Source of the DNA: Marinobacter qingdaonensis
Lineage (GTDB): Bacteria; Pseudomonadota; Gammaproteobacteria; Pseudomonadales; Oleiphilaceae
Assembly: GCF_034555935.1 (NCBI RefSeq)
Contig: NZ_JAYDCJ010000003.1
Span: 682,001 to 746,000, forward strand
Length of the DNA: 64,000 nucleotides
Reading direction: 5' to 3'
Under the pieces are notes generated by a model. The model did no database searches and was not told the origin of the DNA. It saw nothing but the letters and a program-made list of their open reading frames with translations. This document shows, piece by piece, positions 41,899 to 53,637 of this stretch (position 1 is its first letter; each line of letters opens with the position of its first letter). The position numbers were made by a program, and so were the translations under genes.

Positions 41899-44007
41899 TC
41901 AATTGCAGCCGGCCAGGCTGTCGATCCAGTCCGCCACCAGTTGCGCGCCGCGCTGGTCGACCCGCAGGGTGCTGATCGGCGGCATCCGGTCGCTGTCCCC
42001 GGCCAGCATGCGTAGGTGCAGCAGGGAATTGGCGGCATCCCCGGGTGCGAGCAGTTGCGCTCCGGGCCGGTCCGGGTCCTCGGTGCTGGGGGCGATGCCA
42101 CAGGTGCCGGTGGTGCCCAGGGTCGTGGTAAACCGCAAGTCCATGCTGCTCTGGGTGGTGCCGCCGGGCCTGTGGCAGTGGCTGCAGTTGCTGTGCAGGT
42201 AGCTGCGGGCCCGGGCCTCCAGGCTGGCGTCCGGGTCGGTGCTGGCGCTCAGGCGGCGGCTGCGCTGGGCCGGGGTGGGCGCGCGTTCGAGCACGCCGAT
42301 GCCGGCCAGGGTGTCGAGCTGGTTGGCGCTGATCCCGGTCTGTGGATAAGTGAAGGGGGCGTCCAGTTGCAGGGTTTCCAGGCCCAGGGTGAAGCCGGCC
42401 GCCCGGGTGTGGCACTGGGTGCACTCACCGGCCGACGGGTAGTGCCAGACCTGGCCGCCCAGGTCCACGTCCTGGCTGCCGGCCACCAGCTCGGCGTCGG
42501 AGCCGGCCTCGTCCCAGCGGTAGCTGTAGCCGGACCAGCTGCCGTCGGCGTTGTGCAGGTACAGCCGGGTCTCGACCGGACGCTGGTCCAGGCTGAAGTT
42601 CTTGACCAGCACCGAGCCCCGGGGAAACTCGAAATCGCCGGTGTCGGTCAGGCCTACCGTGGTGTTGTCCGGCAAAGCCAGGTAGCGGGTCTTGTCGGCG
42701 CCGTCGGACCAGAACCCCTCAATCGGCTGATAGGGAATCAGCGCGTCCGCCGGCTGCCAGGGCGCATTGGCCTGCACGCAGCCGGTGTCCGACAGCCGCT
42801 GGGGCAGCTCGATCTCCTCCACCACCGGGTCAATGCGGAACAGCCCGGTGGTGGTGACCAGATACAGCTCGCCCTGATTGTCCTGGCCGAAGGACGCCAC
42901 GTTGCGACCGGTCTCCAGCAGGGTGCGGCGCTGGTAGCTGCCGTCCGGCCGGCGGGTCAGGGCCCAGAGGGTGCCGGAGCCAAAATCGGAGAACAGATAG
43001 GCCCCGCGCAGTGGGGGAATGGCGCCGCCCCGGTAGACGTAGCCCCCGGTCACGGAAATGCCATCACCGCGGCCGTAGGCATGCACCGGCGGTTCAAACC
43101 CACTGGAGACGCTGCAACTGTTGGCGGTGCGCTGGAAGCCCTCGTAACAGCGCCAGCCGTAGTTGCCGCCCCGGGTGATGATGTTGATTTCCTCGAAATC
43201 GTCCTGACCGACATCCCCGGCCCAGAGTGCCCCGGTGCTGCGGTCGAAGCTCCAGCGCCAGGGGTTGCGCAGGCCGTAGGCGTAGATCTCCGGCACCGAG
43301 CCGGACACGCCGTTGCTGGCCGGGCTGCCATCGGCGGTGTAGCGGAGCATCTTGCCCAGCCGGGTCGACAGGTCCTGGGCCCGATTCTGGGGGTCGTTGG
43401 CATCGCCGCCGTCGCCCAGGCCAATATAGAGCAGATTGTCCGGTCCGAACGCGATGTGGCCGCCGTTGTGGTTCCGGTACGGCTGGGCCTGGGTCATCAG
43501 GTCGAACCGCTCCAGGGCCCCGGCGCCGTTGCCGCGCAGGCTTTGGCCGTTGTCGGTGGACTGGAAACGGGCGACGTAGGAGGTCAGGCTCGGCGGCCCC
43601 TGGGTGAATGACAGGTACAGGTAACCGTTGTCGGCGAAGGCCGGGTCGAAGGCCATGCCCAGCAGGCCGCATTCCAGGCAGCTGGCGGGGTCGCTGATCG
43701 GGTAAAAATCGGCCAGATTGACCAGCACGCTGCGGGTTTCCGTGGCCAGGTCCACCCGGTACACGGTGCCGGCCTGTTCCAGCACGTAGACCACCGTGTT
43801 TTGGCTGGGGTGGGGCACCATCAGCAGCGGCGCGTCGAAGGCAAGATTGGGCACCAGGGCGGTCAACTGAACCTCGCCGGAGGCGGCAAAGGCCAGGCAC
43901 TGGGTGTTGCCGGGGCGCCCGGCCAGGCCGAAGCTGGCGCCGCCCCCGCCCGATCCACCACAGGCCGACAGTGACACGAAGAGCACAAGCAGAAGGCAGC
44001 GAACCAT
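41899..44007 (-). CDS. Lipoprotein: sugar dehydrogenase-like domain fused to a diheme cytochrome c region
   Basis: 702-residue envelope lipoprotein. The signal ends at lipobox LSAC (C16), followed by Gly/Ser-rich GGSGGGGA. Residues about 40-375 form a glucose/sorbosone dehydrogenase-type six-blade propeller (HNGGHIAFGPDNLLYIGLGDGGD, EIYAYGLRNPWRWSFDRSTG, DVGQDDFEEIN), normally PQQ-dependent. The remainder resembles the SO2930/HNE_0200 type of diheme cytochrome, with CTQCH at 529-533 and CSHCH at 608-612. A single chain would thus oxidise a substrate and hold the electron acceptor. ATG 44007 follows GGGAGGGA. Substrate unknown. Confidence 0.82.
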   Translation of the reverse strand: MVRCLLLVLFVSLSACGGSGGGGASFGLAGRPGNTQCLAFAASGEVQLTALVPNLAFDAPLLMVPHPSQNTVVYVLEQAGTVYRVDLATETRSVLVNLADFYPISDPASCLECGLLGMAFDPAFADNGYLYLSFTQGPPSLTSYVARFQSTDNGQSLRGNGAGALERFDLMTQAQPYRNHNGGHIAFGPDNLLYIGLGDGGDANDPQNRAQDLSTRLGKMLRYTADGSPASNGVSGSVPEIYAYGLRNPWRWSFDRSTGALWAGDVGQDDFEEINIITRGGNYGWRCYEGFQRTANSCSVSSGFEPPVHAYGRGDGISVTGGYVYRGGAIPPLRGAYLFSDFGSGTLWALTRRPDGSYQRRTLLETGRNVASFGQDNQGELYLVTTTGLFRIDPVVEEIELPQRLSDTGCVQANAPWQPADALIPYQPIEGFWSDGADKTRYLALPDNTTVGLTDTGDFEFPRGSVLVKNFSLDQRPVETRLYLHNADGSWSGYSYRWDEAGSDAELVAGSQDVDLGGQVWHYPSAGECTQCHTRAAGFTLGLETLQLDAPFTYPQTGISANQLDTLAGIGVLERAPTPAQRSRRLSASTDPDASLEARARSYLHSNCSHCHRPGGTTQSSMDLRFTTTLGTTGTCGIAPSTEDPDRPGAQLLAPGDAANSLLHLRMLAGDSDRMPPISTLRVDQRGAQLVADWIDSLAGCN

Positions 44008-44125
44008 GGCCGATTCCCTCCCGGCTAGAGCGTTAAGTTTAGTTCATCGCGGCCCCGGCAAGAGTTGAAGTCTGCAAATTTGTCGCCATTTAGGTTCGGG
44101 TAGGTTTTCAGGGTGCTGGCTTGAA

Positions 44126-44162
44126 ATAGGCAGTGCCTATCTTAAGATTGGGAATTATCAAT
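44126..44162 (+). promoter_or_regulatory. Candidate OxyR operator of ahpC
   Basis: Four tetramers in the OxyR spacing: ATAG-N7-CTAT-N7-TTGG-N7-CAAT over 37 bp. The first two tetramers are consensus. A -10-like TAGTCT (44186-44191) follows 24 bases later, so the site abuts the predicted -35, as at OxyR-activated promoters. Confidence 0.65.
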
Positions 44163-44243
44163 TTTATCCGGGCGTCACGAATCGTTAGTCTGGGCGCCGT
44201 AAATTAATCGTTCCGTTAATTCATCCATGAGGAGTGTTCTTGT

Positions 44244-44807
44244 ATGGGCATCATCAACAGCGAGATTAAGCCGTTCAACGCAACTGCCTTCAAACAGGGC
44301 GAGTTCGTTGAGATCAGCGAAGCCGACGTGAAAGGCAAGTGGGCGGTATTCTTCTTCTACCCGGCCGACTTCACGTTCGTATGCCCGACCGAGCTGGGCG
44401 ACGTGGCCGACAAGTACGAAGAGCTGCAGAAGCTGGGCGTCGAAGTGTTCTCCGTGTCCACCGACACTCACTTCACCCACAAGGCGTGGCACGATGCGTC
44501 CGAGACCATTGGTAAGATCAACTACTACATGGTTGGCGACCAGACCGGCACCATCACCAACAACTTCGGTGTGATGCGTGAAGGCCAGGGCCTGGCAGAT
44601 CGCGCGACCTTCCTGATCGATCCGGATGGCGTGATCCAGGCGATGGAAATCACCGCGGAAGGCATCGGCCGTGACGCCGACGACCTGATGCGCAAGGTCA
44701 AGGCTGCCCAGTACGTGCGTAAGCACCCGGGTGAAGTCTGCCCGGCCAAGTGGAAAGAAGGCGAAGAGACTCTGGCTCCGTCTCTGGACCTGGTCGGCAA
44801 GATCTAA
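44244..44807 (+). CDS. ahpC: Alkyl hydroperoxide reductase subunit C
   Basis: 187-residue typical 2-Cys peroxiredoxin that reduces H2O2, organic hydroperoxides and peroxynitrite. The peroxidatic cysteine is C47 in DFTFVCPTE, and the resolving cysteine is C166 in GEVCPAKW. Length and cysteine positions match the enterobacterial enzyme. The catalytic Arg/Thr context is in [10 protein letters not shown] and the VCPTE loop. It has its own promoter with an OxyR-like site. Its partner ahpF lies about 4.4 kb downstream instead of next to it. Confidence 0.95.
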   Translation: MGIINSEIKPFNATAFKQGEFVEISEADVKGKWAVFFFYPADFTFVCPTELGDVADKYEELQKLGVEVFSVSTDTHFTHKAWHDASETIGKINYYMVGDQTGTITNNFGVMREGQGLADRATFLIDPDGVIQAMEITAEGIGRDADDLMRKVKAAQYVRKHPGEVCPAKWKEGEETLAPSLDLVGKI

Positions 44808-44867
44808 GCGTTACCCCTCAGGTAAACGCCGCGTAGAGGGTCTGCCAAGCGGGCCCGATACCACCAG

Positions 44868-44900
44868 CGAACCCCGGTTTTCCGGGGTTCGTTGCGTTTG
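44868..44900. terminator. Terminator between ahpC and the convergent peroxiredoxin
   Basis: 10-bp perfect stem CGAACCCCGG (44868-44877) and CCGGGGTTCG (44882-44891) with a TTTT loop, followed by TTGCGTTT on the plus strand. It lies 60 bp past the ahpC stop and 37 bp past the convergent gene's stop. Confidence 0.7.
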
Positions 44901-44936
44901 GGCTCAGAAAAAACGGCGGAATCAAACCACCGCGCC

Positions 44937-45413
44937 TCAGAGCGCCGCCAGGATGGCTTCCGAGCTGGTCGATTCCAGCCCCTTCTCATCGATATTGAGC
45001 AGCTTGACCACGCCGTCGTCGACGATCATGGCGTAACGCTGGCTGCGAATGCCCATCTGGTTGGCCGTGCGATCCTGGGTCAGTCCCAGGGCCTTGGCGA
45101 AGTCGCCCATGCCATCGGCCAGCATGACGATTTCCTCGGCGTTGTGGGCCTTGCCCCAGGCGTCCATCACAAAGGTGTCGTTGACCGAGGTGCAGATGAT
45201 GCGATCCACGCCCTTGGCCTTGATCTTGTCGGCGTCGACCACGAAGCCGGGCAGGTGCGCGGCCGAGCAGGTCGGCGTGAAGGCGCCGGGCACCGCGAAA
45301 ATCACCACTTTCTGACCGGCACACAGTTGGCCGGTGCTGACCTTCTCCGGGCCGTTCTCGCCCATCACCTGCAGTTCTACATCGGGCAGTCGATCGCCTA
45401 CCTGAATCGCCAT
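44937..45413 (-). CDS. Prx5-type peroxiredoxin
   Basis: 158-residue thioredoxin-fold peroxidase. The peroxidatic loop is VPGAFTPTCS with C49, typical of the Prx5 group, followed by DKIKAKGVDRIICTSVNDTFVMDAWGKA. A second cysteine in GQLCAG (C31) could be resolving. The start ATG 45413 follows GGAGAC; a longer frame to 45452 runs through a repeat-like threonine/arginine leader. It converges on ahpC and follows the DUF3581-type gene on the same strand after 48 bp. Confidence 0.9.
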   Translation of the reverse strand: MAIQVGDRLPDVELQVMGENGPEKVSTGQLCAGQKVVIFAVPGAFTPTCSAAHLPGFVVDADKIKAKGVDRIICTSVNDTFVMDAWGKAHNAEEIVMLADGMGDFAKALGLTQDRTANQMGIRSQRYAMIVDDGVVKLLNIDEKGLESTSSEAILAAL

Positions 45414-45461
45414 TGTTCGGGTCTCCGTTGTTGTTCGGGTTGGGTTGGTCAAATCCGCCGG

Positions 45462-46184
45462 TTACGGGGTGCTGCCGTAGTCCACGCCCCGGGCCTTGAG
45501 TCGGTAGAACTCCTCCAGGACGCCGGCCATGGCGTCCGGGCAGTAGGGCCGGAGCCCGCCCAGCACCAGCCGCTTGGCGACCTCGCCCACCGGCTGGCCG
45601 TCGGACAGCAGGCGGTATTCCAGGGTGACATTGCCTCGTTTGCCATTGGCCTCCAGATCGGCGTCGTGCAGCTCAAGATCCAGGGACACGGCGTCCAGGC
45701 GCTCCAGCGCCAGACTCATGCTCTCGTACATCACCATGGGCCGGTCGGGGTTGAACATCACCCCCTTGGATTCCATCAGCGGCTGCAGGGTGTGCGGGAA
45801 ATTCTTGCCCGAGGCGGCGACGTAGCAGCGGGTGAAATCCTCGATCAGGGTCTCGTCGCGGGTTACCGGGCCGCTGCGGGTCACTTCCAGATATACCTTG
45901 CCGTTCTGGTCGCAGACCTCAATGGTGTCCGGCGCCGGTTCGCGGAATTCCAGCGCCACCCCATCGCCGAGCAGGTTCTTGAACTGGAAGGTCATGGCGG
46001 TGGACAGGCCAAACCGGGACAGGACCACCGCGAACAGCAGATCACCCGGGACACAGAACCGGCGTGCGTCCGGGTCGTGGATCGGGTTGAAATCGCCGGC
46101 AATTTCCTTGGCGAATCGGCTGGCCTGGAGCGCGTTGATGTGAACACGCCCGTCCTCAATGGTGTGAAAGCGGTCTAGGAACAT
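45462..46184 (-). CDS. DUF3581-type protein
   Basis: 240-residue soluble protein. The start MFLDRFHTIEDGRVHINALQASRFAKEIAGDFNPIHD suggests a MaoC/hotdog-like N-terminal region (GDFNPIHD resembles the hydratase motif) and fits my memory of DUF3581. No signal peptide or membrane helix. ATG 46184 gives the natural N-terminus; the longer frame to 46334 overlaps the divergent ATPase start. It is followed by the Prx5 peroxiredoxin after 48 bp and may share its transcript. Function unproven. Confidence 0.6.
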   Translation of the reverse strand: MFLDRFHTIEDGRVHINALQASRFAKEIAGDFNPIHDPDARRFCVPGDLLFAVVLSRFGLSTAMTFQFKNLLGDGVALEFREPAPDTIEVCDQNGKVYLEVTRSGPVTRDETLIEDFTRCYVAASGKNFPHTLQPLMESKGVMFNPDRPMVMYESMSLALERLDAVSLDLELHDADLEANGKRGNVTLEYRLLSDGQPVGEVAKRLVLGGLRPYCPDAMAGVLEEFYRLKARGVDYGSTP

Positions 46185-46327
46185 GTGCTGCCTTATCTGA
46201 TCGCGGAGTTGAAAATGCGAGTTGGCCTGAGATGCTCCCTCCATGATAGTTGAGTCCAATCCATCCCAACATGCGCTATTCGTCCTAAAGTGAAAGCTGG
46301 AGAGCGGCCACAGAGTTGGAGGTTGCG

Positions 46328-49042
<2,715 letters not shown>

Positions 49043-49064
49043 ACTATCAACGTATGCCCGCCGT

Positions 49065-49101
49065 ATAGCAAACATCTATCAAACAGGTTGGGCCAATCAA
49101 T
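49065..49101 (+). promoter_or_regulatory. Candidate OxyR operator of ahpF
   Basis: ATAG-N7-CTAT-N7-GTTG-N7-CAAT over 37 bp, the same spacing and tetramer order as upstream of ahpC. TTATCT (49124-49129) lies 23 bases downstream and fits as the -10. Confidence 0.65.
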
Positions 49102-49205
49102 TTGAGGCCTCGCCGGCCAACCCTTATCTTTGGCAGCAGTTGAGTTCTGAACCAAGTTACAAATCAATCCGTTGGTTTCACAGTAACCAGAGAGGAAAGC
49201 GTTTT

Positions 49206-50792
49206 ATGTTGGATGCCGGTATCAAGGAGCAATTGAAAGCGTACATGGACAAGCTGCAGCAGCCGATCGAGCTGGTGGCGGCTTACGATGACAGCGACAA
49301 GTCCCAGGAGCTCAGGCAGCTGCTGGAAGAGCTGGAGCCCATGTCCGACAAGATCAGTCTGCGGACCGAAGAGTCGAACGACGTGCGCCGGCCGTCCTTC
49401 GCCATCAACCGCATCGGCAGCGACATCGGGGTCCGCTTTGCCGGTATTCCCATGGGCCACGAATTCACCTCCCTGGTGCTGGCCCTGCTGCAGGTTGGTG
49501 GTCACCCATCCAAGGCGGCCCAAGAAGTGATCGAGCAGGTGCAGGAGCTCGAGGGCTCGTTCGAGTTCGAGACCTACTTCTCCCTGTCCTGTCAGAACTG
49601 CCCGGACGTGGTCCAGGCCCTGAACCTGATGAGTGTGCTCAACCCCAACATCAAGCACACCTCCATCGACGGCGCCCTGTTCCAGGACGAGGTCGAGCGG
49701 CGTGAGGTTATGGCGGTGCCGAGCGTGTACCTGAACGGCGAAGCCTGGGGCCAGGGCCGCATGACCCTGGAAGAGATTGTCGCGCGCCTGGACACCAAGT
49801 CCGATGAAAAAGAGGCCGAGAAGATCAACCAGAAGGACACCTTCGAGGTGCTGGTGATCGGTGGCGGCCCGGCGGGCGCCTCGGCCGCGATCTACGCTTC
49901 GCGCAAGGGCATCTCCACCGGTATCGCCGCCGAGCGTTTCGGTGGCCAGGTGGCCGACACCATGGGTATCGAGAACCTGATCTCCGTGCCATACACCGAG
50001 GGCCCGAAACTGGTCGGTGCCATGGAGCAGCACGTCAAGGAATACGACGTCGATATCATGAACATGCAGCGCGCCGAGAAACTGATTCCGGCGGCCAAGC
50101 CGGGGCTGGCCCACGAGGTGCGCCTGGCCAACGGCGGCTCACTCAAGGCCCGGACCCTGGTGCTGTCCACCGGCGCACGTTGGCGCCAGCTGGGCGTGCC
50201 CGGCGAGGACGAGTACCGCAACAAGGGCGTGGCCTACTGCCCGCACTGTGACGGCCCGCTGTTCAAGGGCAAGCGCGTGGCCGTGATCGGCGGCGGTAAC
50301 TCCGGCGTTGAGGCCGCCATCGACCTGGCCGGTATCGTCGGTCACGTGACCCTGATCGAGTTCGGGGCCGAGATGCGCGCCGATGAGGTGCTGCAGAAGA
50401 AGCTGCGCAGCCTGAAGAACGTGGAAATCATCACCTCCGGCCAGACCACCGAAATCACCGGTGACAATGGCAAGGTCAACGGCCTGAACTACAAGGACCG
50501 GACTTCGGGTGAGGAGCACCACATCTCCCTGGAAGGGGTGTTTGTACAAATCGGCCTGGTGCCGAATACCGAGTGGCTGAAAGGCGACATCGAGCTGAGC
50601 CAGCACGGTGAAATCATCGTCAACGACCGCAACGAGACCTCCATTCCGGGTGTCTTTGCCGCCGGCGATGCCACCACCGTGCCGTACAAGCAGATCGTCA
50701 TTTCCATGGGCGAGGGGTCCAAGGCCGCCCTGAGCGCCTTCGACTTCCTCATCCGCAACTCGGCGGAAGACGACGAAGAGCAGGCCGCCTGA
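49206..50792 (+). CDS. ahpF: Alkyl hydroperoxide reductase subunit F
   Basis: 528-residue flavoprotein disulfide reductase that recharges AhpC with electrons from NAD(P)H. The N-terminal double thioredoxin fold carries C129-x2-C132 ([10 protein letters not shown]). The FAD fold is [20 protein letters not shown], the redox pair is C345-x2-C348 ([10 protein letters not shown]), and a nucleotide-binding fold with [14 protein letters not shown] follows. All four cysteines fall at the enterobacterial numbering. ATG 49206 ([17 protein letters not shown]) follows AGAGGAAAG. It has its own OxyR-like promoter and a terminator after it. Confidence 0.96.
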   Translation: MLDAGIKEQLKAYMDKLQQPIELVAAYDDSDKSQELRQLLEELEPMSDKISLRTEESNDVRRPSFAINRIGSDIGVRFAGIPMGHEFTSLVLALLQVGGHPSKAAQEVIEQVQELEGSFEFETYFSLSCQNCPDVVQALNLMSVLNPNIKHTSIDGALFQDEVERREVMAVPSVYLNGEAWGQGRMTLEEIVARLDTKSDEKEAEKINQKDTFEVLVIGGGPAGASAAIYASRKGISTGIAAERFGGQVADTMGIENLISVPYTEGPKLVGAMEQHVKEYDVDIMNMQRAEKLIPAAKPGLAHEVRLANGGSLKARTLVLSTGARWRQLGVPGEDEYRNKGVAYCPHCDGPLFKGKRVAVIGGGNSGVEAAIDLAGIVGHVTLIEFGAEMRADEVLQKKLRSLKNVEIITSGQTTEITGDNGKVNGLNYKDRTSGEEHHISLEGVFVQIGLVPNTEWLKGDIELSQHGEIIVNDRNETSIPGVFAAGDATTVPYKQIVISMGEGSKAALSAFDFLIRNSAEDDEEQAA

Positions 50793-50821
50793 TACCGGGG
50801 ACCACTCCGGGTGAGAGAGCA

Positions 50822-50854
50822 GGGGCGTCGGAGCGATCCGACGCCCCTTTTTTT
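50822..50854 (+). terminator. Strong intrinsic terminator of ahpF
   Basis: 11-bp perfect stem GGGGCGTCGGA (50822-50832) and TCCGACGCCCC (50837-50847), tetraloop GCGA, followed by seven T. Confidence 0.95.
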
Positions 50855-50949
50855 GTCTCCGATTGCCGACCGCGCCCGCTGGCCCAGCTTGACCTCCGCC
50901 CGGGTTCCCGTGGATATTGGACCGGCTATGGGTGTGGAGACTGGGTGCC

Positions 50950-52098
50950 GTGAACGGACGTTGGACAATCTGGATGTTTTGCCTGCTGGCCTGGCTGACC
51001 GCGGCGCCAGCCCTGGCCGCGGCCGAACCGGCCCGGGTGGTGTTCCTGTCGCCGGATACCTCCCGGTTCTGGGGCCTGGTCTCGGGCTTTATGCAGGCCG
51101 TGGCCGACGATCTGGACGTGGAGCTGGAGGTGGTGACCGACCAGAAACGGCACCGGTTGAGCTATCTGCAGCTGGCGGAAGAGGTGCTGGCGCGGCCGGA
51201 CAAACCTGAGTATCTGGTGTTCATGTGTAAGGAGAACGTGACCGCGCGCATGGTGGCCCTGGCCAGTGAGGCCGGGGTCAAGGTGTTCACCTTCAACACC
51301 GACGTGCCCGAGGAAACCCGGGAGCTGCTGGGTCTGCCCCGGGAGCAGGTCGCCAACTGGATTGGCCATCTGGCGCCGGACAATGTCGGCGGCGGCAAGG
51401 CCCTGGCCCAGCTCCTCGGGCAGCAGGCCCGACAATTGACCGGGCGCGCGCCCGCCACGGCGCCGGCGATGATCGCGCTGACCGGCACCCTGGACTCCTC
51501 GGCCGCGACCGATCGCAATCTGGGTCTGCTGACCGTGGTGGAGAGCCAGGAGGCGGCGCTGTCCCAACTGGTGCACGCGGACTGGAGCGAAGCCGAGGCG
51601 CACAAGAAGACCCGGGTGCTGCTCAAACGTTACCCCACGGCCACCGCGATCTGGAACGCCAGCGACGGCATGGCCCTGGGCGCCATTGCCGCGGCCCGCT
51701 CGGCCGGTCTGCAGCCGGGCGTGGATCTGGTGGTCGGCGGTATCGACTGGGAACCCCGGGCCCTGGCGGCCATCCGGGATGGCGACCTGGCGGTCAGCCT
51801 GGGGCGGCACTTCATGGGCGGCGGGCTGCTGATGCTGTTGCTGCACGACTACCACCGGGGCGCTGATTTCGCCGGGTCCTCGGCGATGCTGAGTTACCAG
51901 CTGGAGCCGGCCACCCGGAGCAACCTGGCGTGGGTGGAACGGATTCTCGCCCCGGGCAACTGGCAGCGGGTCCGGTTCGACCAGTTCAGCCGGGCACTGA
52001 ACCCGGACCGTAGCCGGGAGGGACAGAGCGCGGATGCCTTGCTGGATGCCTTTGCGGCGGCGTTGAACGATCAGGGCGCGGTGGCCAGCGGTTACTGA
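50950..52098 (+). CDS. Orphan periplasmic sugar-type binding protein
   Basis: About 382 residues. Signal peptide (MFCLLAWLTAAPALAAA), then a type I periplasmic binding fold (RbsB/LacI-like): ARVVFLSPDTSRFWGLVSGFMQA at the N-terminal lobe and DGMALGAIAAARSAG with VVGGIDWEPRALAAIRDG at the second lobe. No ABC permease or ATPase gene is adjacent. It may feed a transporter encoded elsewhere or act as a sensor. GTG 50950 gives a clean signal peptide; in-frame TTG 50917 and GTG 50932 are alternatives. Seven bp of 3' overlap with the convergent methyltransferase. Confidence 0.72.
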   Translation: MNGRWTIWMFCLLAWLTAAPALAAAEPARVVFLSPDTSRFWGLVSGFMQAVADDLDVELEVVTDQKRHRLSYLQLAEEVLARPDKPEYLVFMCKENVTARMVALASEAGVKVFTFNTDVPEETRELLGLPREQVANWIGHLAPDNVGGGKALAQLLGQQARQLTGRAPATAPAMIALTGTLDSSAATDRNLGLLTVVESQEAALSQLVHADWSEAEAHKKTRVLLKRYPTATAIWNASDGMALGAIAAARSAGLQPGVDLVVGGIDWEPRALAAIRDGDLAVSLGRHFMGGGLLMLLLHDYHRGADFAGSSAMLSYQLEPATRSNLAWVERILAPGNWQRVRFDQFSRALNPDRSREGQSADALLDAFAAALNDQGAVASGY

Positions 52099-52865
52099 GC
52101 GCGCACCAGTTCGTAGGCGCAGATGTTGACCGAGGTGGCCAGATTGAGGGATTCAATGGCGCCGGCCCCGGCGATGGTGAAGGGGGTGGCGGCCAGATCC
52201 GCCAGGGCCTCCTGCGGCACGCCCCGGGCCTCGTTGCCGAACAGGTAACAGTCGTGCTGCCGGAACGCCGGTGCGGTCAGGGCCTCGCCCTGGAGGTCCA
52301 GACAGGCGATGCGGCGGTAACGCTTGGCCAGCTGGGACAGGGGAACCTCGATTTCCAGCGGGACATGGAACAGCGCGCCCATGCTGGCGCGCACCACCTT
52401 GGGGTTGTAAGGATCGACACTGCCCGGGCTGAGCAGGCAGCGAAAGCCGCCAAACCAGGCCAGGGTCCGCAGGATGGTGCCAAGGTTGCCGGGGTCCTGA
52501 ACCTGGTGCAAATAGATGGCCTTCTCGCCCGCCTGGGTGACCGGGCGATGGCCCGGTTCGGGCATGGGCACCACCGCCAGGATGCCCTGGGGAGTGCGGG
52601 TGTCGGCCAGCTGCGCCATCTGGCGGTCGCTGACCCGGTGGGTCGGGAACGGGCTGCGCCAGTCGCCGTAGGCGTCGGTAACGTAAAGTTCGGCCTGGTT
52701 CAGACCGGGCTGCCGGGCCGCGGCTTTCTCCAGTTCCAGCACCAGGTGCTCGCCCTCCACCAGGTAGTGGCCCAGGGACTGGCGGTATTTTTTCTGGTGC
52801 AGTTTCCGGATGTCGGTCAGTTTCACGGCAATCGCCCGTTGATGCGCTGGCGCCGCCCGGGCCAT
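52092..52865 (-). CDS. SpoU/TrmH-family RNA 2'-O-methyltransferase
   Basis: 257-residue SAM-dependent RNA methyltransferase. An N-terminal substrate-binding part (KYRQSLGHYLVEGEHLVLEL) precedes the SPOUT knot with the three motifs HQVQDPGNLGTILRTLAWFG, LFGNEARGVPQE and ESLNLATSVNICAYEL. The Arg in ILRT and the Asn in LNLATS fit catalysis and SAM binding in the trefoil knot. The closest family members methylate tRNA or 23S rRNA; the site here is not known. GTG 52826 would give an equally sensible, 13-residue shorter start. Confidence 0.85.
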   Translation of the reverse strand: MARAAPAHQRAIAVKLTDIRKLHQKKYRQSLGHYLVEGEHLVLELEKAAARQPGLNQAELYVTDAYGDWRSPFPTHRVSDRQMAQLADTRTPQGILAVVPMPEPGHRPVTQAGEKAIYLHQVQDPGNLGTILRTLAWFGGFRCLLSPGSVDPYNPKVVRASMGALFHVPLEIEVPLSQLAKRYRRIACLDLQGEALTAPAFRQHDCYLFGNEARGVPQEALADLAATPFTIAGAGAIESLNLATSVNICAYELVRAQ

Positions 52866-52931
52866 CCGGTCGGGACAGAGGGCGGCAGGGAGACGCCGAT
52901 TGTACGTGCGTGCGGGCCGGATGTCAGGATT

Positions 52932-52960
52932 TTGCCGGCGCCGGGCGCGGCACGTACAAT
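52932..52960 (+). promoter_or_regulatory. Sigma-70 promoter of rlmE
   Basis: TTGCCG (52932-52937), 17-base spacer, TACAAT (52955-52960), about 33 bp before the rlmE start. Both hexamers are good matches. Confidence 0.75.
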
Positions 52961-52993
52961 AGCGGCTTAGTTTCCCGACACGACTGAATCCCC

Positions 52994-53614
52994 ATGGCCC
53001 GATCCAAAAGCAGCAACCGTTGGCTGGAAGAACACGTCAACGACCCCTTCGTGAAACAGGCGCAGGTGGACGGCTACCGTTCGCGCGCCAGCTACAAGCT
53101 GCTGGAAATCAACAAGAAGGACCGGTTGATTCACCCCAACATGGTGGTCATGGACCTGGGTTCGGCGCCCGGCGGCTGGTCCCAGGTGGCGGCCAAGCTG
53201 GTGGGCCACAAGGGCCGGGTGATCGCCTCCGACATCCTGGCAATGGATCCGATCGCCGGGGTCGAGTTCATCCAGGGCGATTTCACCGAAAACGCGGTGT
53301 TCGACGACATCATGGCCACCCTGGGCGACAGCCCGGTGGATGTGGTCATCTCCGACATGGCGCCCAACATCAGCGGCGTGGCCGTGGCCGATCAGGCCGC
53401 GTCCATGTACCTGGTGGAACTGGCCCTGGACATGGCCAACCAGGTGCTCAAACCCAAGGGCAGCTTCCTGGCCAAGGTGTTCCAGGGCGAGGGCTACGAC
53501 GACTACCTGAAAGCCGTGCGGGCCAGCTTCGACAAGGTGGTGGTGCGCAAGCCCGACTCCTCGCGTTCCCGGTCCCGGGAAGTCTACATCCTCGGCAAGG
53601 GCTTCAAGGGCTGA
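52994..53614 (+). CDS. rlmE: 23S rRNA (uridine-2'-O)-methyltransferase RlmE (FtsJ/RrmJ)
   Basis: 206-residue Rossmann-fold methyltransferase that methylates U2552 of 23S rRNA during 50S assembly. The SAM motif is [16 protein letters not shown]. The catalytic K-D-K-E tetrad is visible at K35, D121, K161 and E196, a constant three residues lower than in E. coli (K38, D124, K164, E199). Heat-shock regulated in E. coli. It has its own sigma-70 promoter here and is divergent from the SpoU-type gene. In many gammaproteobacteria ftsH follows; here a deacetylase-type gene converges instead. Confidence 0.95.
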   Translation: MARSKSSNRWLEEHVNDPFVKQAQVDGYRSRASYKLLEINKKDRLIHPNMVVMDLGSAPGGWSQVAAKLVGHKGRVIASDILAMDPIAGVEFIQGDFTENAVFDDIMATLGDSPVDVVISDMAPNISGVAVADQAASMYLVELALDMANQVLKPKGSFLAKVFQGEGYDDYLKAVRASFDKVVVRKPDSSRSRSREVYILGKGFKG

Positions 53615-53637
53615 GCCCGACGCCCCCGGCGCGGGGC

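Noticed and set aside
46246..46260. Possible third OxyR half site (ATAG-N7-CAAT) between the DUF3581 and P-ATPase genes
   Set aside because: Only two of four tetramers fit, and the outer ones do not match. It could be chance.
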